Shown here piece after piece: positions 6,925-14,484 of a stretch of 64,000 nt of DNA. The stretch spans positions 1-64,000 of the forward strand of contig JAWKRP010000033.1 of the NCBI GenBank assembly GCA_041389565.1. Reading direction: 5' to 3'. The position numbers and the translations under genes are program-made. The stretch comes from JACKEQ01 sp041389565. GTDB taxonomy: Bacteria > Myxococcota_A > UBA796 > GCA-2862545. How positions within the stretch are numbered: the stretch's first letter is position 1; each line of letters begins with the position of its first letter. Under the pieces are notes generated by a model, which did not search any database, was not told the origin of the DNA, and saw nothing but the letters and a program-made list of their open reading frames with translations.

Positions 6925-9017
6925 CCGACCCTCCGGAAGCCACCCTGCGCGGTGACCGTCACACACGCCGGATCGTCCAGCGAGCACGCTTCCAACGGAC
7001 CGGACGGGAGCGAGAACGGCGTCCACTCGCGCTCCACGAGCCCACCGGGAACCCAGCGGCTCGCCACCTGACCCAGCTGCCGGGCCGTCGGACCGCGGAA
7101 CCCCACGATCAGCTCGCCCTTCACCACCTCCAGGCGCGCCGGACGCAGGTCGCTCCGCAGCAGCTCCCGCGCCACGCGCCAGGGGTTCGGACACCGACCC
7201 GCACCGACCCAGCGATCCCCTGCGGGCACCGTGGGGATCGTGCAGCGACACTCGCCCTGGTCTGCGAGCCAGTGCCGGAGATCCGGACCTGTCGCCGAGC
7301 GCGGCCCACGACCGAGCCGCGCCTGGATCGCGCCCACCCGACCCGACACCTCGACCCACCCCACCTGCCAGTGCGAGTGCGTCCACCGGGGCGGTGCGGG
7401 CAGCGTCTCCCACGGGAACATCTGCTCTGCGCCGAGCAGCGCGCACTCCGCGTCACGCTCCGAAGACGGTGCGTCGACATGGACCCGGAGCATCCCGTCG
7501 ATCTCGTGGAGCCGCGGATCCGGGCCCGCGTCACGCGGCGGCACGGGCACGAACAGACGGCCCGGGTTCATCACGCCATTGGGGTCGAGCCGATCCTTCA
7601 GCTCGCGCCACCCCTCGACCGCCGGACCGACCTCGGCCGCCGCCCACCGGGCCTTCAGCGAGCCCACGCCGTGGTGGTGCGTCACCGTGGCGCCCGCCGC
7701 GAGCACGGCATCCTGCGCCGCGTTCCACACCGCCTCGTACACCTCCCTCGTGCCGCGACCCGCGAACGAGAAGTAGATGCTGCCCCCTTCCGGGTACACG
7801 TGGCTCATGTGCGCGAGCACGACGGCGTGCGGAGCCACCGCCTCGCGAACCGACTCGTACACACGGGGCAGATCCGACCATCGGGCCGCGATCTCCATCG
7901 TGTCGGCGAACCCGCCGCGCTCGAACACCGGCATCAGCTTGTACGACACGGCGTGCCGGCTCTGGAACCAGCGATTGCCCGGACCCGCCCCGAGATCCTC
8001 GCCCCGTTCCTCCAGGATCGCGCGACCGGCCGCCGTCTGGGCCTCCACCACCGCCGGACGCCCCTCCCAGCCCACGATCAGCAGACAGCCCGACGACACC
8101 CCGTCGAAGATGCGGTTCACCACGCCGGGCAGCGACAGCGGGAGCGCGAGCGTGCGCTTCTTGATCGCGTCGATCTCGCCGGCCTTCGCGAGCCATCGAC
8201 GCACGAACCGCCGGTTCGACTCGTGCGCGGACTTCGGCTTCGTCTTCCCGCCGATCCGGGTGTCGACGGGGTCGTACAGCCGCACCACCGCGGGCCAGAG
8301 CTCCGCCTGCATCAGGCGACGCATCGCATCGAGCGCGTCTTCGACCGTCGAGAACCGGTATCCGCGCAGCCAGCGGGACTCGGGGGTCCGCCAGATCCTC
8401 AGGGTGAGCCGCGTCACGATGCCGAGCGTGCCCTCGGAGCCCAGGATCAGCGGGAGCAGCGCCGGGTCGTCGTCGCCGTGGGTGCCGATCTCCAGGATGC
8501 GGCCCGTGGGCGTGACGAACGTGAGGCCGAGCACCATGTCCTCGAACACGCCGTACTTGCTGCTGAACTGCCCTGCGCTGCGCGCAGCCGCCCAACCTCC
8601 GACACTCGAGCACGAGATCGACGACGGGCTGTGCCCGAGCGTGAACCCCCGTCCCTGCAGGGCATCCTCGAGCTGCTGGCCGTTCACGCCCGCGCCCACC
8701 TGGAGCGTCCACCGCTCTTCGTCGAGCGGGCCCAGGTGCGTGAGCCGCTTGGTGTCGACCACCCAGGAACCCTCGCGCCCACGGGCCCCTCCGCACACCC
8801 CGCTGCCCAGGCCGTACGGCACGACGGGGATGCCCTGGGCCGACGCGGCCTGCAGCACCTCGGCCACCTGCGCCTCGTTCTCCGGCCAGAACACCCGTGC
8901 GGGGCGCGGTGCCGACTCGCCGTGCCAGAACGCGAGCGTTCCGCCGGGCCACAGATCGCGGGAAGCGGCGTACCTGTCCAGGATTTCGGTGCTGTTCGGC
9001 ACCTCGGGGACCATCAT
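6921..9017 (-). CDS. FAD-linked oxidase, alkyl-DHAP synthase-like, with C-terminal extension
   Basis: The first ~500 of 698 residues are a VAO-type flavoprotein (FAD_binding_4 plus FAD oxidase C-terminal domain). The block GHSPSSISCSSVGGWAAA followed by KYGVFEDMV (128-162) and the later HHHGVGSLK match alkyldihydroxyacetonephosphate synthase, the ether-lipid-forming enzyme, better than lactate or glycolate oxidases. A ~200-residue C-terminal extension of unknown function follows. The co-transcribed Fe-S protein argues for an oxidase that passes electrons onward, while the co-transcribed lipid kinase suits ether-lipid metabolism. The start is one of two adjacent ATGs (9017, 9014). There is no Shine-Dalgarno, but TATACT lies 7 nt upstream. 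Confidence 0.82.
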   Translation of the reverse strand: MMVPEVPNSTEILDRYAASRDLWPGGTLAFWHGESAPRPARVFWPENEAQVAEVLQAASAQGIPVVPYGLGSGVCGGARGREGSWVVDTKRLTHLGPLDEERWTLQVGAGVNGQQLEDALQGRGFTLGHSPSSISCSSVGGWAAARSAGQFSSKYGVFEDMVLGLTFVTPTGRILEIGTHGDDDPALLPLILGSEGTLGIVTRLTLRIWRTPESRWLRGYRFSTVEDALDAMRRLMQAELWPAVVRLYDPVDTRIGGKTKPKSAHESNRRFVRRWLAKAGEIDAIKKRTLALPLSLPGVVNRIFDGVSSGCLLIVGWEGRPAVVEAQTAAGRAILEERGEDLGAGPGNRWFQSRHAVSYKLMPVFERGGFADTMEIAARWSDLPRVYESVREAVAPHAVVLAHMSHVYPEGGSIYFSFAGRGTREVYEAVWNAAQDAVLAAGATVTHHHGVGSLKARWAAAEVGPAVEGWRELKDRLDPNGVMNPGRLFVPVPPRDAGPDPRLHEIDGMLRVHVDAPSSERDAECALLGAEQMFPWETLPAPPRWTHSHWQVGWVEVSGRVGAIQARLGRGPRSATGPDLRHWLADQGECRCTIPTVPAGDRWVGAGRCPNPWRVARELLRSDLRPARLEVVKGELIVGFRGPTARQLGQVASRWVPGGLVEREWTPFSLPSGPLEACSLDDPACVTVTAQGGFRRVG

Positions 9018-9024
9018 GCGCGCG

Positions 9025-9030
9025 AGTATA
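9025..9030 (-). promoter_or_regulatory. -10 element of predicted leaderless promoter (FAD oxidase)
   Basis: TATACT on the minus strand is followed by seven bases and then ATG 9017. No ribosome-binding sequence separates them, so transcription would begin at or next to the start codon. Confidence 0.6.
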
Positions 9031-9090
9031 GCCGCGGCGGACCGTGCGACGGGCCCGTCTTCGTCGCGTCGAAGCGGGGTCCCGAAAGCA

Positions 9091-9121
9091 ATGAAGCCCG
9101 ACCACAGGGGCCGGGCTTCAT
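9091..9121 (-). terminator. Terminator-like hairpin with 10-bp perfect stem
   Basis: ATGAAGCCCG and CGGGCTTCAT flank an 11-nt GC-rich loop. There is no good T-tract on either strand. The hairpin begins right at the stop codon of the possible small gene at 9118-9288, and it lies upstream of the FAD-oxidase promoter, so it may insulate that promoter. Confidence 0.6.
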
Positions 9122-9288
9122 GCGCGGAGGGTGCCGACCGGCACACCCGCAAGTTCTTTGCATCTCTGCCCGTTCTTCTTGCAGGGTGTATGCCAACCCG
9201 GTCCATCGTCGTCATAGTCACGGTACAACCGTTCGATGAGCGCCGCGCAGGTGGTCCAGAATCCCGATTCCGGACCAGATCGCGACAT
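9118..9288 (-). CDS. Possible small Cys-containing protein (56 aa)
   Basis: No homologue is recognised. The frame encodes 56 residues rich in charged and aromatic residues, with Cys at 14, 36 and 43 (in HTPCKKNGQRCKEL) and an acidic YRDYDDDG stretch. Support comes from the stop codon sitting inside a perfect hairpin, codon use with more A and T than the neighbours, and a hydrophilic, domain-like translation. ATG 9288 lies inside the CGACA-N4-TGTCG dyad, with a G-rich tract upstream, so the start is uncertain. It could be a small regulator, an acquired gene remnant or chance. Confidence 0.35.
   Translation of the reverse strand: MSRSGPESGFWTTCAALIERLYRDYDDDGPGWHTPCKKNGQRCKELAGVPVGTLRA
9252..9277. 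repeat. Inverted repeat TGGTCC..GGACCA
   Basis: TGGTCC-A-GAATC and GATTC-C-GGACCA face each other across two bases, giving a stem of eleven pairs with one mismatch. It lies just beside the first CGACA-N4-TGTCG dyad and inside the 5' part of the possible small gene. Confidence 0.5.
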
Positions 9289-9299
9289 CTGTGTCGTGG
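9281..9299. promoter_or_regulatory. Dyad CGACA-N4-TGTCG, copy 1
   Basis: CGCGACATCTGTGTCGTGG holds a perfect CGACA/TGTCG dyad with a 4-bp spacer. It is related, in inverted orientation and at 16 of 19 positions, to copy 2 at 9425-9444. Possible operator pair; no bound regulator is identified. Confidence 0.45.
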
Positions 9300-9424
9300 T
9301 ACCCCCCTTCGAGCCCCCGACCCCCACCTCCGAGACCCCTCCGACCCCGATCCTCCAGCACCGCGACCCCTCCAAATGCCCGTCTACATCGAACGTTCTC
9401 CACGCTCGACCCCCGGTTCGCAAA

Positions 9425-9444
9425 CCACGACATCCATGTCGCGG
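9425..9444. promoter_or_regulatory. Dyad CGACA-N4-TGTCG, copy 2
   Basis: CCACGACATCCATGTCGCGG contains the same CGACA-N4-TGTCG dyad. The 125 bp between the two copies are strikingly strand-asymmetric, with runs of four to six G on the minus strand. The remaining ~130 bp up to the next gene at 9578 show nothing further. Confidence 0.45.
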
Positions 9445-9577
9445 TCCTCCCGTGCGCTCAGAGCCTCGCAGCGCCCGTGGTCCCGTGCTCGCCCACCGGA
9501 TTGCCTCCCCCCGGTCGATCGGCTAGAGAGCCCGTCATTCCCGGATTGAGCCCCGAGTTCGGCGCCAGGAGTCGACG

Positions 9578-10795
9578 GTGTTGTACGACCTGATCATCCG
9601 CGACGCGACCATCGTGACCTCCCTCGGTCGCCAGGTCGCCGACGTGGCGATTCACAACGGCAAGATCGCCTACGTGGGTCCGCGCCCGCCCCGCGGCGCC
9701 AAGCGCGAGCTCAGCGCCATCGGCAAGTTCCTGATGCCCGGCGTCATCGACACCGCGGTCCAGTTCGCGCCCAACGGCGACCCCTCCGTGTGGGAGCGCG
9801 AGTCCCGCGCGGCCGTCACGGGCGGCGTCACCACGGTCCTCGGCCTCCCCTCGGGCGACCATCCCGTCACGGATGCCGCGAGCGCGCGTCACCGCGTCGA
9901 CGCCGCCACCCCGCGCAGCTGGTGCAACTTCGGCCTGTGGGGCCAGGCCACCGGGCAGAACGCCAGCGCGCTCGCCGAAGCCCACGAGCAGCGCCTCATC
10001 ATCGGCACCCTCGCGTGCCTCGGCGCCGGGTCCGACTGCATCGAGCCCGACTCCCTCGAGAGCTTCCTCGGCGTCGGCGGTGTGCTCGGCGTGCAGGTCC
10101 GCACCGACGACCCCCTGTCGCTGCGCCCCAACCCCGACGGCTCGCCCGAAGGCAGCCCCGAAGCGCTCGCCGTCATGAAGGCCGCGCGCGACCACGATCG
10201 GCCGGTGCACTGGGTCCACCTCTCCACGGCTGCCGAGCTCGACCTGCTCGACCCCGTCCGCGGCGACCTCCCCGTCACGGCCGGCGTCACGCCGCACCAC
10301 CTCTTCCTCTCCGCCGAGGAAGACGACGTGAAGACCGTGCCGCCCGTGCGCCCCGAGCAAGACCGTCGCACCCTGTGGACCGCCGTGCGTCGCGGACGCC
10401 TCGACTGTGTCGCGTCGGATCACCACTCCGCCGCCAACGGGGTGCCGGGCAGCGAGCTGCTCTTCCCGCTCATGCTGTCGGCCGTGAAGTACGGGCGCCT
10501 GAGCCTCGAGATGCTCGTCTCGCTGTGCAGCGAGGCCCCGGCGCGTATCTTCGAGCTCGAGACCAAGGGCCGCATCGCGAAGGGCGCCGACGCCGACCTC
10601 ATCCTGTTCGCCGAGGGCGAGATCACCCGGGTCGCCGGCGACTCCCTGCTCTCTGGTGCGGGCTGGTCGCCCTACGTCGACCGCGAAGCCGCGCCGAAGC
10701 CCGACCTCGTCATGGTGAACGGCGAGATGGTGGCGGTCCGTGGCGAGCTCGTGGCGAAGAAGCCGAACGGCAAGCTCGTCGGCATCGAAGCCTGA
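9578..10795 (+). CDS. Dihydroorotase-like protein lacking metal ligands (pDHO-like)
   Basis: This 405-residue amidohydrolase-superfamily protein resembles dihydroorotase (PyrC), which cyclises carbamoyl-aspartate in pyrimidine synthesis. Later landmarks are present: HWVHLSTAAELDLL, VTAGVTPHHLFLS and the SDHHS aspartate region, plus the closing KGADADLILF. However, the first metal-binding motif, normally D-x-H-x-H, reads DTAVQF, so both histidines are lost. Such pseudo-DHOases can act as structural partners of aspartate transcarbamoylase. No pyrB is nearby. GTG 9578 follows AGGAG. The next gene follows after one base. Confidence 0.78.
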   Translation: MLYDLIIRDATIVTSLGRQVADVAIHNGKIAYVGPRPPRGAKRELSAIGKFLMPGVIDTAVQFAPNGDPSVWERESRAAVTGGVTTVLGLPSGDHPVTDAASARHRVDAATPRSWCNFGLWGQATGQNASALAEAHEQRLIIGTLACLGAGSDCIEPDSLESFLGVGGVLGVQVRTDDPLSLRPNPDGSPEGSPEALAVMKAARDHDRPVHWVHLSTAAELDLLDPVRGDLPVTAGVTPHHLFLSAEEDDVKTVPPVRPEQDRRTLWTAVRRGRLDCVASDHHSAANGVPGSELLFPLMLSAVKYGRLSLEMLVSLCSEAPARIFELETKGRIAKGADADLILFAEGEITRVAGDSLLSGAGWSPYVDREAAPKPDLVMVNGEMVAVRGELVAKKPNGKLVGIEA

Positions 10796-10796
10796 G

Positions 10797-11390
10797 GTGT
10801 CGCGCCTCCGCGCCGCCATCTTCGACCTCGACGGAGTGGTCCGCCACTTCGACCGCGCCGGTGCGGCCCGGATCGCCCAGCGTCACGGGGTCACCCTGCA
10901 CGACATGCTCGCGGCGGCCTTCGAAGACGGGGCCCTCCACGCGCTGATCACCGGAAAGGTCCGTCGGGGCGAGTGGGTCGAGGCCGTCGGCCGCAAGGTC
11001 GGCAGCCCGGCAGCCGTGCGCGAGTGGCTGTCCGACATCGGCACGGTCGACCCCGCCGTGATGGACCTCGTGCATGCCCTCCGACGCCGCGGCGTCCTGG
11101 TCGGCATCCTCACGAACGGCACCGACACCATCGACCGCGAGCTCCGGCACCTCGGCATCCACGCCGACTTCGATCGCGTCGTGTCCACGTGGCACGTCGG
11201 GTACGCGAAGCCCCACCGGAACGCGTACCTCGCCGCCTGCTCGGCCCTCGGCGTGCGGCTCGAAGAGGCCTTCTTCACGGACGACCGCGAGGTGAACGTG
11301 CTGGCGGCGTCCGAGCTCGGCATGACCGCCCATCCGTTCGTCGACGCCGAGCACCTCGAGCACGCCCTGGTCCGCGCGTTCCGCCGCTGA
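10797..11390 (+). CDS. HAD-superfamily hydrolase
   Basis: This is a 197-residue haloacid-dehalogenase-fold phosphatase-like enzyme. Motif I FDLDGVV supplies the nucleophile and acid aspartates near the N-terminus, motif II is LTNGTDT, motif III the lysine in YAKPHR, and motif IV FFTDDREVNV. A short helical cap lies between motifs I and II, as in subclass I. The substrate cannot be predicted. GTG 10797 lies one base after the upstream stop, so the two genes are probably co-transcribed. Confidence 0.88.
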   Translation: MSRLRAAIFDLDGVVRHFDRAGAARIAQRHGVTLHDMLAAAFEDGALHALITGKVRRGEWVEAVGRKVGSPAAVREWLSDIGTVDPAVMDLVHALRRRGVLVGILTNGTDTIDRELRHLGIHADFDRVVSTWHVGYAKPHRNAYLAACSALGVRLEEAFFTDDREVNVLAASELGMTAHPFVDAEHLEHALVRAFRR

Positions 11391-11583
11391 CGCTCGTCCG
11401 ACACCGCGGAATCCCCGCCATCACGGGCCCGTTGCGCGACGCACCGGAAATCCGAGCGGCGTGGACCTCCGTCACCCGACGCCACCCCGAGCCCCGGTGA
11501 TCCCAGCCTCCATCCTCCACTCCCGCTGATCCGGGCCTCCTGGCACGGCCCTCGCTGAAGGGGGCGCCGTCGGGAGGTGGGAC

Positions 11584-13077
11584 ATGGCGACGACCGTGGC
11601 ATCGGCTGCGCTCCAGGGAGTGCAGGCCGTCGAGGTGGAGGTGGAGGTCGACCTGCTCCGCAGGCTGCCGGCGGTCTGCATCGTCGGGCTGCCCGCGAGC
11701 GCCGTGCGGGAGAGCGCCGAGCGCGTGCGGTCCGCCATCGAGGCCAGCGGGCACGAGTTCCCGCGCAAGCGGGTCGTGATCAACCTCGCTCCGGCCGACC
11801 TCCGCAAGGAGGGCACCGCGCTCGACCTCCCCATGGCGCTCGGCATCCTGGCCGCGAACGGGGTCATCCCGCAGCGCGCCGTGGAGACCGTGCTCGCCGC
11901 GGGAGAGCTCGCGCTCGACGGGCGTCTGCGGCCCATCCGGGGCTCGCTCTCCCTCGCGATGGCCGCACGGGACGCCGGCCGCATCCTCGTGGTGCCCGAG
12001 GACAACGCCGCCCAGGCCTCGCTGGTCCCGGACGCACGGGTCTGGGGGGCCCGCGACCTCGCCGAGGTCGTCCGCTGGCTCACCGCGGAAGACGACCCCC
12101 GCGAACACCCCGCCCCCACGGCCTCCGTGGCGCAGCACACCCCGGATCTCGCGGACGTCCGGGGCCAGCACGTCGCCCGGCGCGCGCTCGAGATCGCGGC
12201 CGCCGGTGCGCACCACCTGCTCCTGCTCGGGCCTCCGGGATGCGGGAAGAGCATGCTCGCCCAGCGCCTCCCGTCCATCCTGCCGCCCCTCACCTTCGAG
12301 GAAGCGCTCGAAGCCACCCAGGTGCACTGCGCGGCCGGCCTGCTCACCGGGCCCACCATGGTCGGCGCACGTCCGTTCCGCGCCCCCCACCACACCGTCA
12401 CGGTCGCCGGGCTCGTCGGCAACCACACCCTGCGGCCGGGCGAGGTCGCGCTGGCCCACCACGGCGTCCTGTTCCTCGACGAAGCCGCCGAGTTCCGCCG
12501 CACCGCGCTGGAGGTGCTCCGCCAGCCCCTCGAGGACGGCGAGATCCGGATCACCCGCGCGGTGGGCACCGTCACCTGGCCCGCCCGCCTCACGCTCGTG
12601 CTCGCGAGCAACCCGTGCCCGTGCGGCTTCCTGGGCTCCGACGACCGGTGCCTGTGCTCCGCGGCGGCCATCCAGGGCTACCGGCGCAAGCTGTCCGGTC
12701 CCATCCTCGACCGCATCGACCTGCACGTCGAGATGCTCCCCGTCCCGCCGGGGGATCTGCTCACCGGTCCGAAGGGCGAGCCGTCCAGCACGGTCCGCGA
12801 GCGGGTGTGCGCCGCACGGTCCATGCAGGCGGCCCGCGGGCAGCCCGTCCCCAACGGCCAGCTCGACGCCGAAGGCCTCGAAGCGCACGCCCCGTTCGAG
12901 GCCGATGCACGCGACCTGCTCCACGACGCCGCCACCCGGCACGCCCTTTCCGCGCGGTCCACGACGCGCGTCCGCAAGGTCGCCCGCACGCTCGCCGACC
13001 TCGCCGGGAGCCCGTCCATCCGCTTCGCGCACGTGGTCGAGGCGCTCGCCTTCCGACCGCTCGGCGACATCGCTTGA
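11584..13077 (+). CDS. comM: ComM/YifB-family Mg-chelatase-like AAA+ ATPase
   Basis: ComM is a hexameric helicase that promotes branch migration of incoming DNA during natural transformation. The 497-residue protein has an N-terminal Lon-protease-like (S5-fold) domain (VCIVGLPASAVRESAERVRSA), a Mg-chelatase AAA+ core with Walker A GPPGCGKS at about 217-224 and FRAPHHT, Walker B VLFLDEAAEF, and a Cys-rich NPCPCGF...CLC loop. The C-terminal Mg_chelatase_C helical domain is intact. A GGGAGGTGGG ribosome-binding sequence precedes ATG 11584. It sits 21 bp before recA on the same strand, a pairing that fits a recombination function. Confidence 0.93.
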   Translation: MATTVASAALQGVQAVEVEVEVDLLRRLPAVCIVGLPASAVRESAERVRSAIEASGHEFPRKRVVINLAPADLRKEGTALDLPMALGILAANGVIPQRAVETVLAAGELALDGRLRPIRGSLSLAMAARDAGRILVVPEDNAAQASLVPDARVWGARDLAEVVRWLTAEDDPREHPAPTASVAQHTPDLADVRGQHVARRALEIAAAGAHHLLLLGPPGCGKSMLAQRLPSILPPLTFEEALEATQVHCAAGLLTGPTMVGARPFRAPHHTVTVAGLVGNHTLRPGEVALAHHGVLFLDEAAEFRRTALEVLRQPLEDGEIRITRAVGTVTWPARLTLVLASNPCPCGFLGSDDRCLCSAAAIQGYRRKLSGPILDRIDLHVEMLPVPPGDLLTGPKGEPSSTVRERVCAARSMQAARGQPVPNGQLDAEGLEAHAPFEADARDLLHDAATRHALSARSTTRVRKVARTLADLAGSPSIRFAHVVEALAFRPLGDIA

Positions 13078-13098
13078 ACCCACGTCCAGGAGGACACC

Positions 13099-14109
13099 AT
13101 GAGTAGAGACGAAGCCCGCACCCAGGCCCTCGACAGCGCGCTCGACGCGCTCCAGAAGCGCTTCGGACCCGGAGCCATCATGCGCTTCGGGGACGTCACC
13201 GCGCCCGACATCAGCGTCATCCCCACGGGCAGCATGGCCATCGACGAGGCCCTCGGCTGCGGCGGCTACCCGCGCGGCCGCGTGGTCGAGATCTTCGGCC
13301 CGGAGTCCAGCGGCAAGACCACCCTCACGCTGCACGCCATCGCGCAGTGCCAGCGCATGGGCGGTGTGGCCGCATTCATCGACGCCGAGCACGCCCTCGA
13401 CGTGACGTACGCGAAGTCCCTCGGGGTCGACCTCGACTCCCTCCTCATCGCGCAGCCCGACAACGGCGAGCAGGCCCTCGAGATCACCGAGACCCTCGTG
13501 CGGTCCGGGGCCGTCGACCTGGTCGTCGTCGACTCCGTCGCCGCGCTCGTCCCCCGGGCCGAGCTCGAGGGCGAGATGGGCGACGCACACGTCGGTCTGC
13601 AGGCGCGTCTCATGTCGCAGGCCCTCCGCAAGATCACGGCCGTCACGGGCCGTACGGGCACCTGTGTCGTGTTCATCAACCAGCTCCGCCAGAAGATCGG
13701 CGTGATGTTCGGCAACGGCGAGGTCACGACCGGCGGGAACGCCCTCAAGTTCTACGCGAGCATCCGGCTCGACATCCGGCGCATCGGCTCCGTGAAGGCC
13801 GGCGCGAAGGACGAGAACCAGCACATCGGGAACAAGACCCGCGTGAAGGTCGTGAAGAACAAGCTCGCGCCGCCCTTCCGCCAGGCCGAGGTCGAGATCA
13901 TGTACGGCCGCGGCATCTGTCCGGCGGGCGAGCTGCTCGACCGCGCCGAGCTCGAGGGGGTCGTGAAGCGGTCCGGCGCCTGGTACACGCTGGGTGACGA
14001 CAAGATCGGCCAGGGCAAGGAGCGCGCGCGCGACCGACTGCTCGAAGACGCCGAGCTGTTCGAGCGGATCGCCGGCATGGTGCACGGCGGGCCCGCGATG
14101 GCGAAGTAG
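13099..14109 (+). CDS. recA: Recombinase RecA
   Basis: RecA forms filaments on single-stranded DNA, performs strand exchange and activates LexA-type self-cleavage. The 336 residues include Walker A GPESSGKT near 68-75, AFIDAEHALD, the NGEQALEI region, VVVDSVAALVPRAELEG, loop L2 around FINQLRQKIGVMFGNGEVTTGGNALKF, and the C-terminal DNA-gateway domain. It is shorter than E. coli RecA (353) because the acidic C-terminal tail is missing. The ribosome-binding sequence AGGAGG lies just upstream. No LexA-type operator was recognised in the 21-bp gap to comM, so it is probably transcribed from upstream. Confidence 0.98.
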   Translation: MSRDEARTQALDSALDALQKRFGPGAIMRFGDVTAPDISVIPTGSMAIDEALGCGGYPRGRVVEIFGPESSGKTTLTLHAIAQCQRMGGVAAFIDAEHALDVTYAKSLGVDLDSLLIAQPDNGEQALEITETLVRSGAVDLVVVDSVAALVPRAELEGEMGDAHVGLQARLMSQALRKITAVTGRTGTCVVFINQLRQKIGVMFGNGEVTTGGNALKFYASIRLDIRRIGSVKAGAKDENQHIGNKTRVKVVKNKLAPPFRQAEVEIMYGRGICPAGELLDRAELEGVVKRSGAWYTLGDDKIGQGKERARDRLLEDAELFERIAGMVHGGPAMAK

Positions 14110-14110
14110 C

Positions 14111-14389
14111 TCAGAGCGTCTTCAGCTCTCGCTTCTCGAGGTGCGAGGGCTCCATCATCGGCGCGCAGTCGAGGTGACGCATCTCGATGACGATCCCGAG
14201 CTCCGGGGGGCGGTCGTCGAACGTCACCTCCTGGATCGAGTGGATCGGGACCAGCCCGGGGCCGCGGATCGACTTCGGAAGGTCGATCGCGGTGCCGGGC
14301 TGCACCGGTTCCTCGAGGATCTTCCCGGTCAGCACCAGGAGGTCCTGCTTCATCAGCCAGTACGCGCGATCACAGTAGAACCGTCCCAT
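14111..14389 (-). CDS. Hypothetical protein, 92 aa
   Basis: I do not recognise this family. The 92-residue product is mostly beta-strand in character, with VLTGKILEEPVQPGTAIDLP and VPIHSIQEVTF, loosely recalling the beta-barrel domain II of translation GTPases. It ends in a charged segment (SHLEKRELKTL). No signal peptide or membrane segment is seen. ATG 14389 follows AGGAGAGGGGAG. Its stop lies 1 bp from the recA stop (convergent). It diverges from the Ser/Thr kinase gene across 95 bp. Confidence 0.75.
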   Translation of the reverse strand: MGRFYCDRAYWLMKQDLLVLTGKILEEPVQPGTAIDLPKSIRGPGLVPIHSIQEVTFDDRPPELGIVIEMRHLDCAPMMEPSHLEKRELKTL

Positions 14390-14471
14390 GTCGCTCCCCT
14401 CTCCTGTCGGCGTACCCCTCCGGAGGCCCACGTGCACGCTTCGGATCTCGGGCGCGCCCGCCCACGTGGCG

Positions 14472-14477
14472 TACACT
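14472..14477 (+). promoter_or_regulatory. -10 element of predicted leaderless promoter (Ser/Thr kinase)
   Basis: TACACT is followed by seven bases (CTCCGCG) and ATG 14485. No Shine-Dalgarno is present. The element lies in the 95-bp gap between divergent genes. Confidence 0.6.
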
Positions 14478-14484
14478 CTCCGCG

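Noticed and set aside
11275..14085. 936-codon minus-strand frame opposite comM-recA
   Set aside because: Shadow of comM and recA. The protein is low-complexity Gly/Asp/Arg and no domain is visible.
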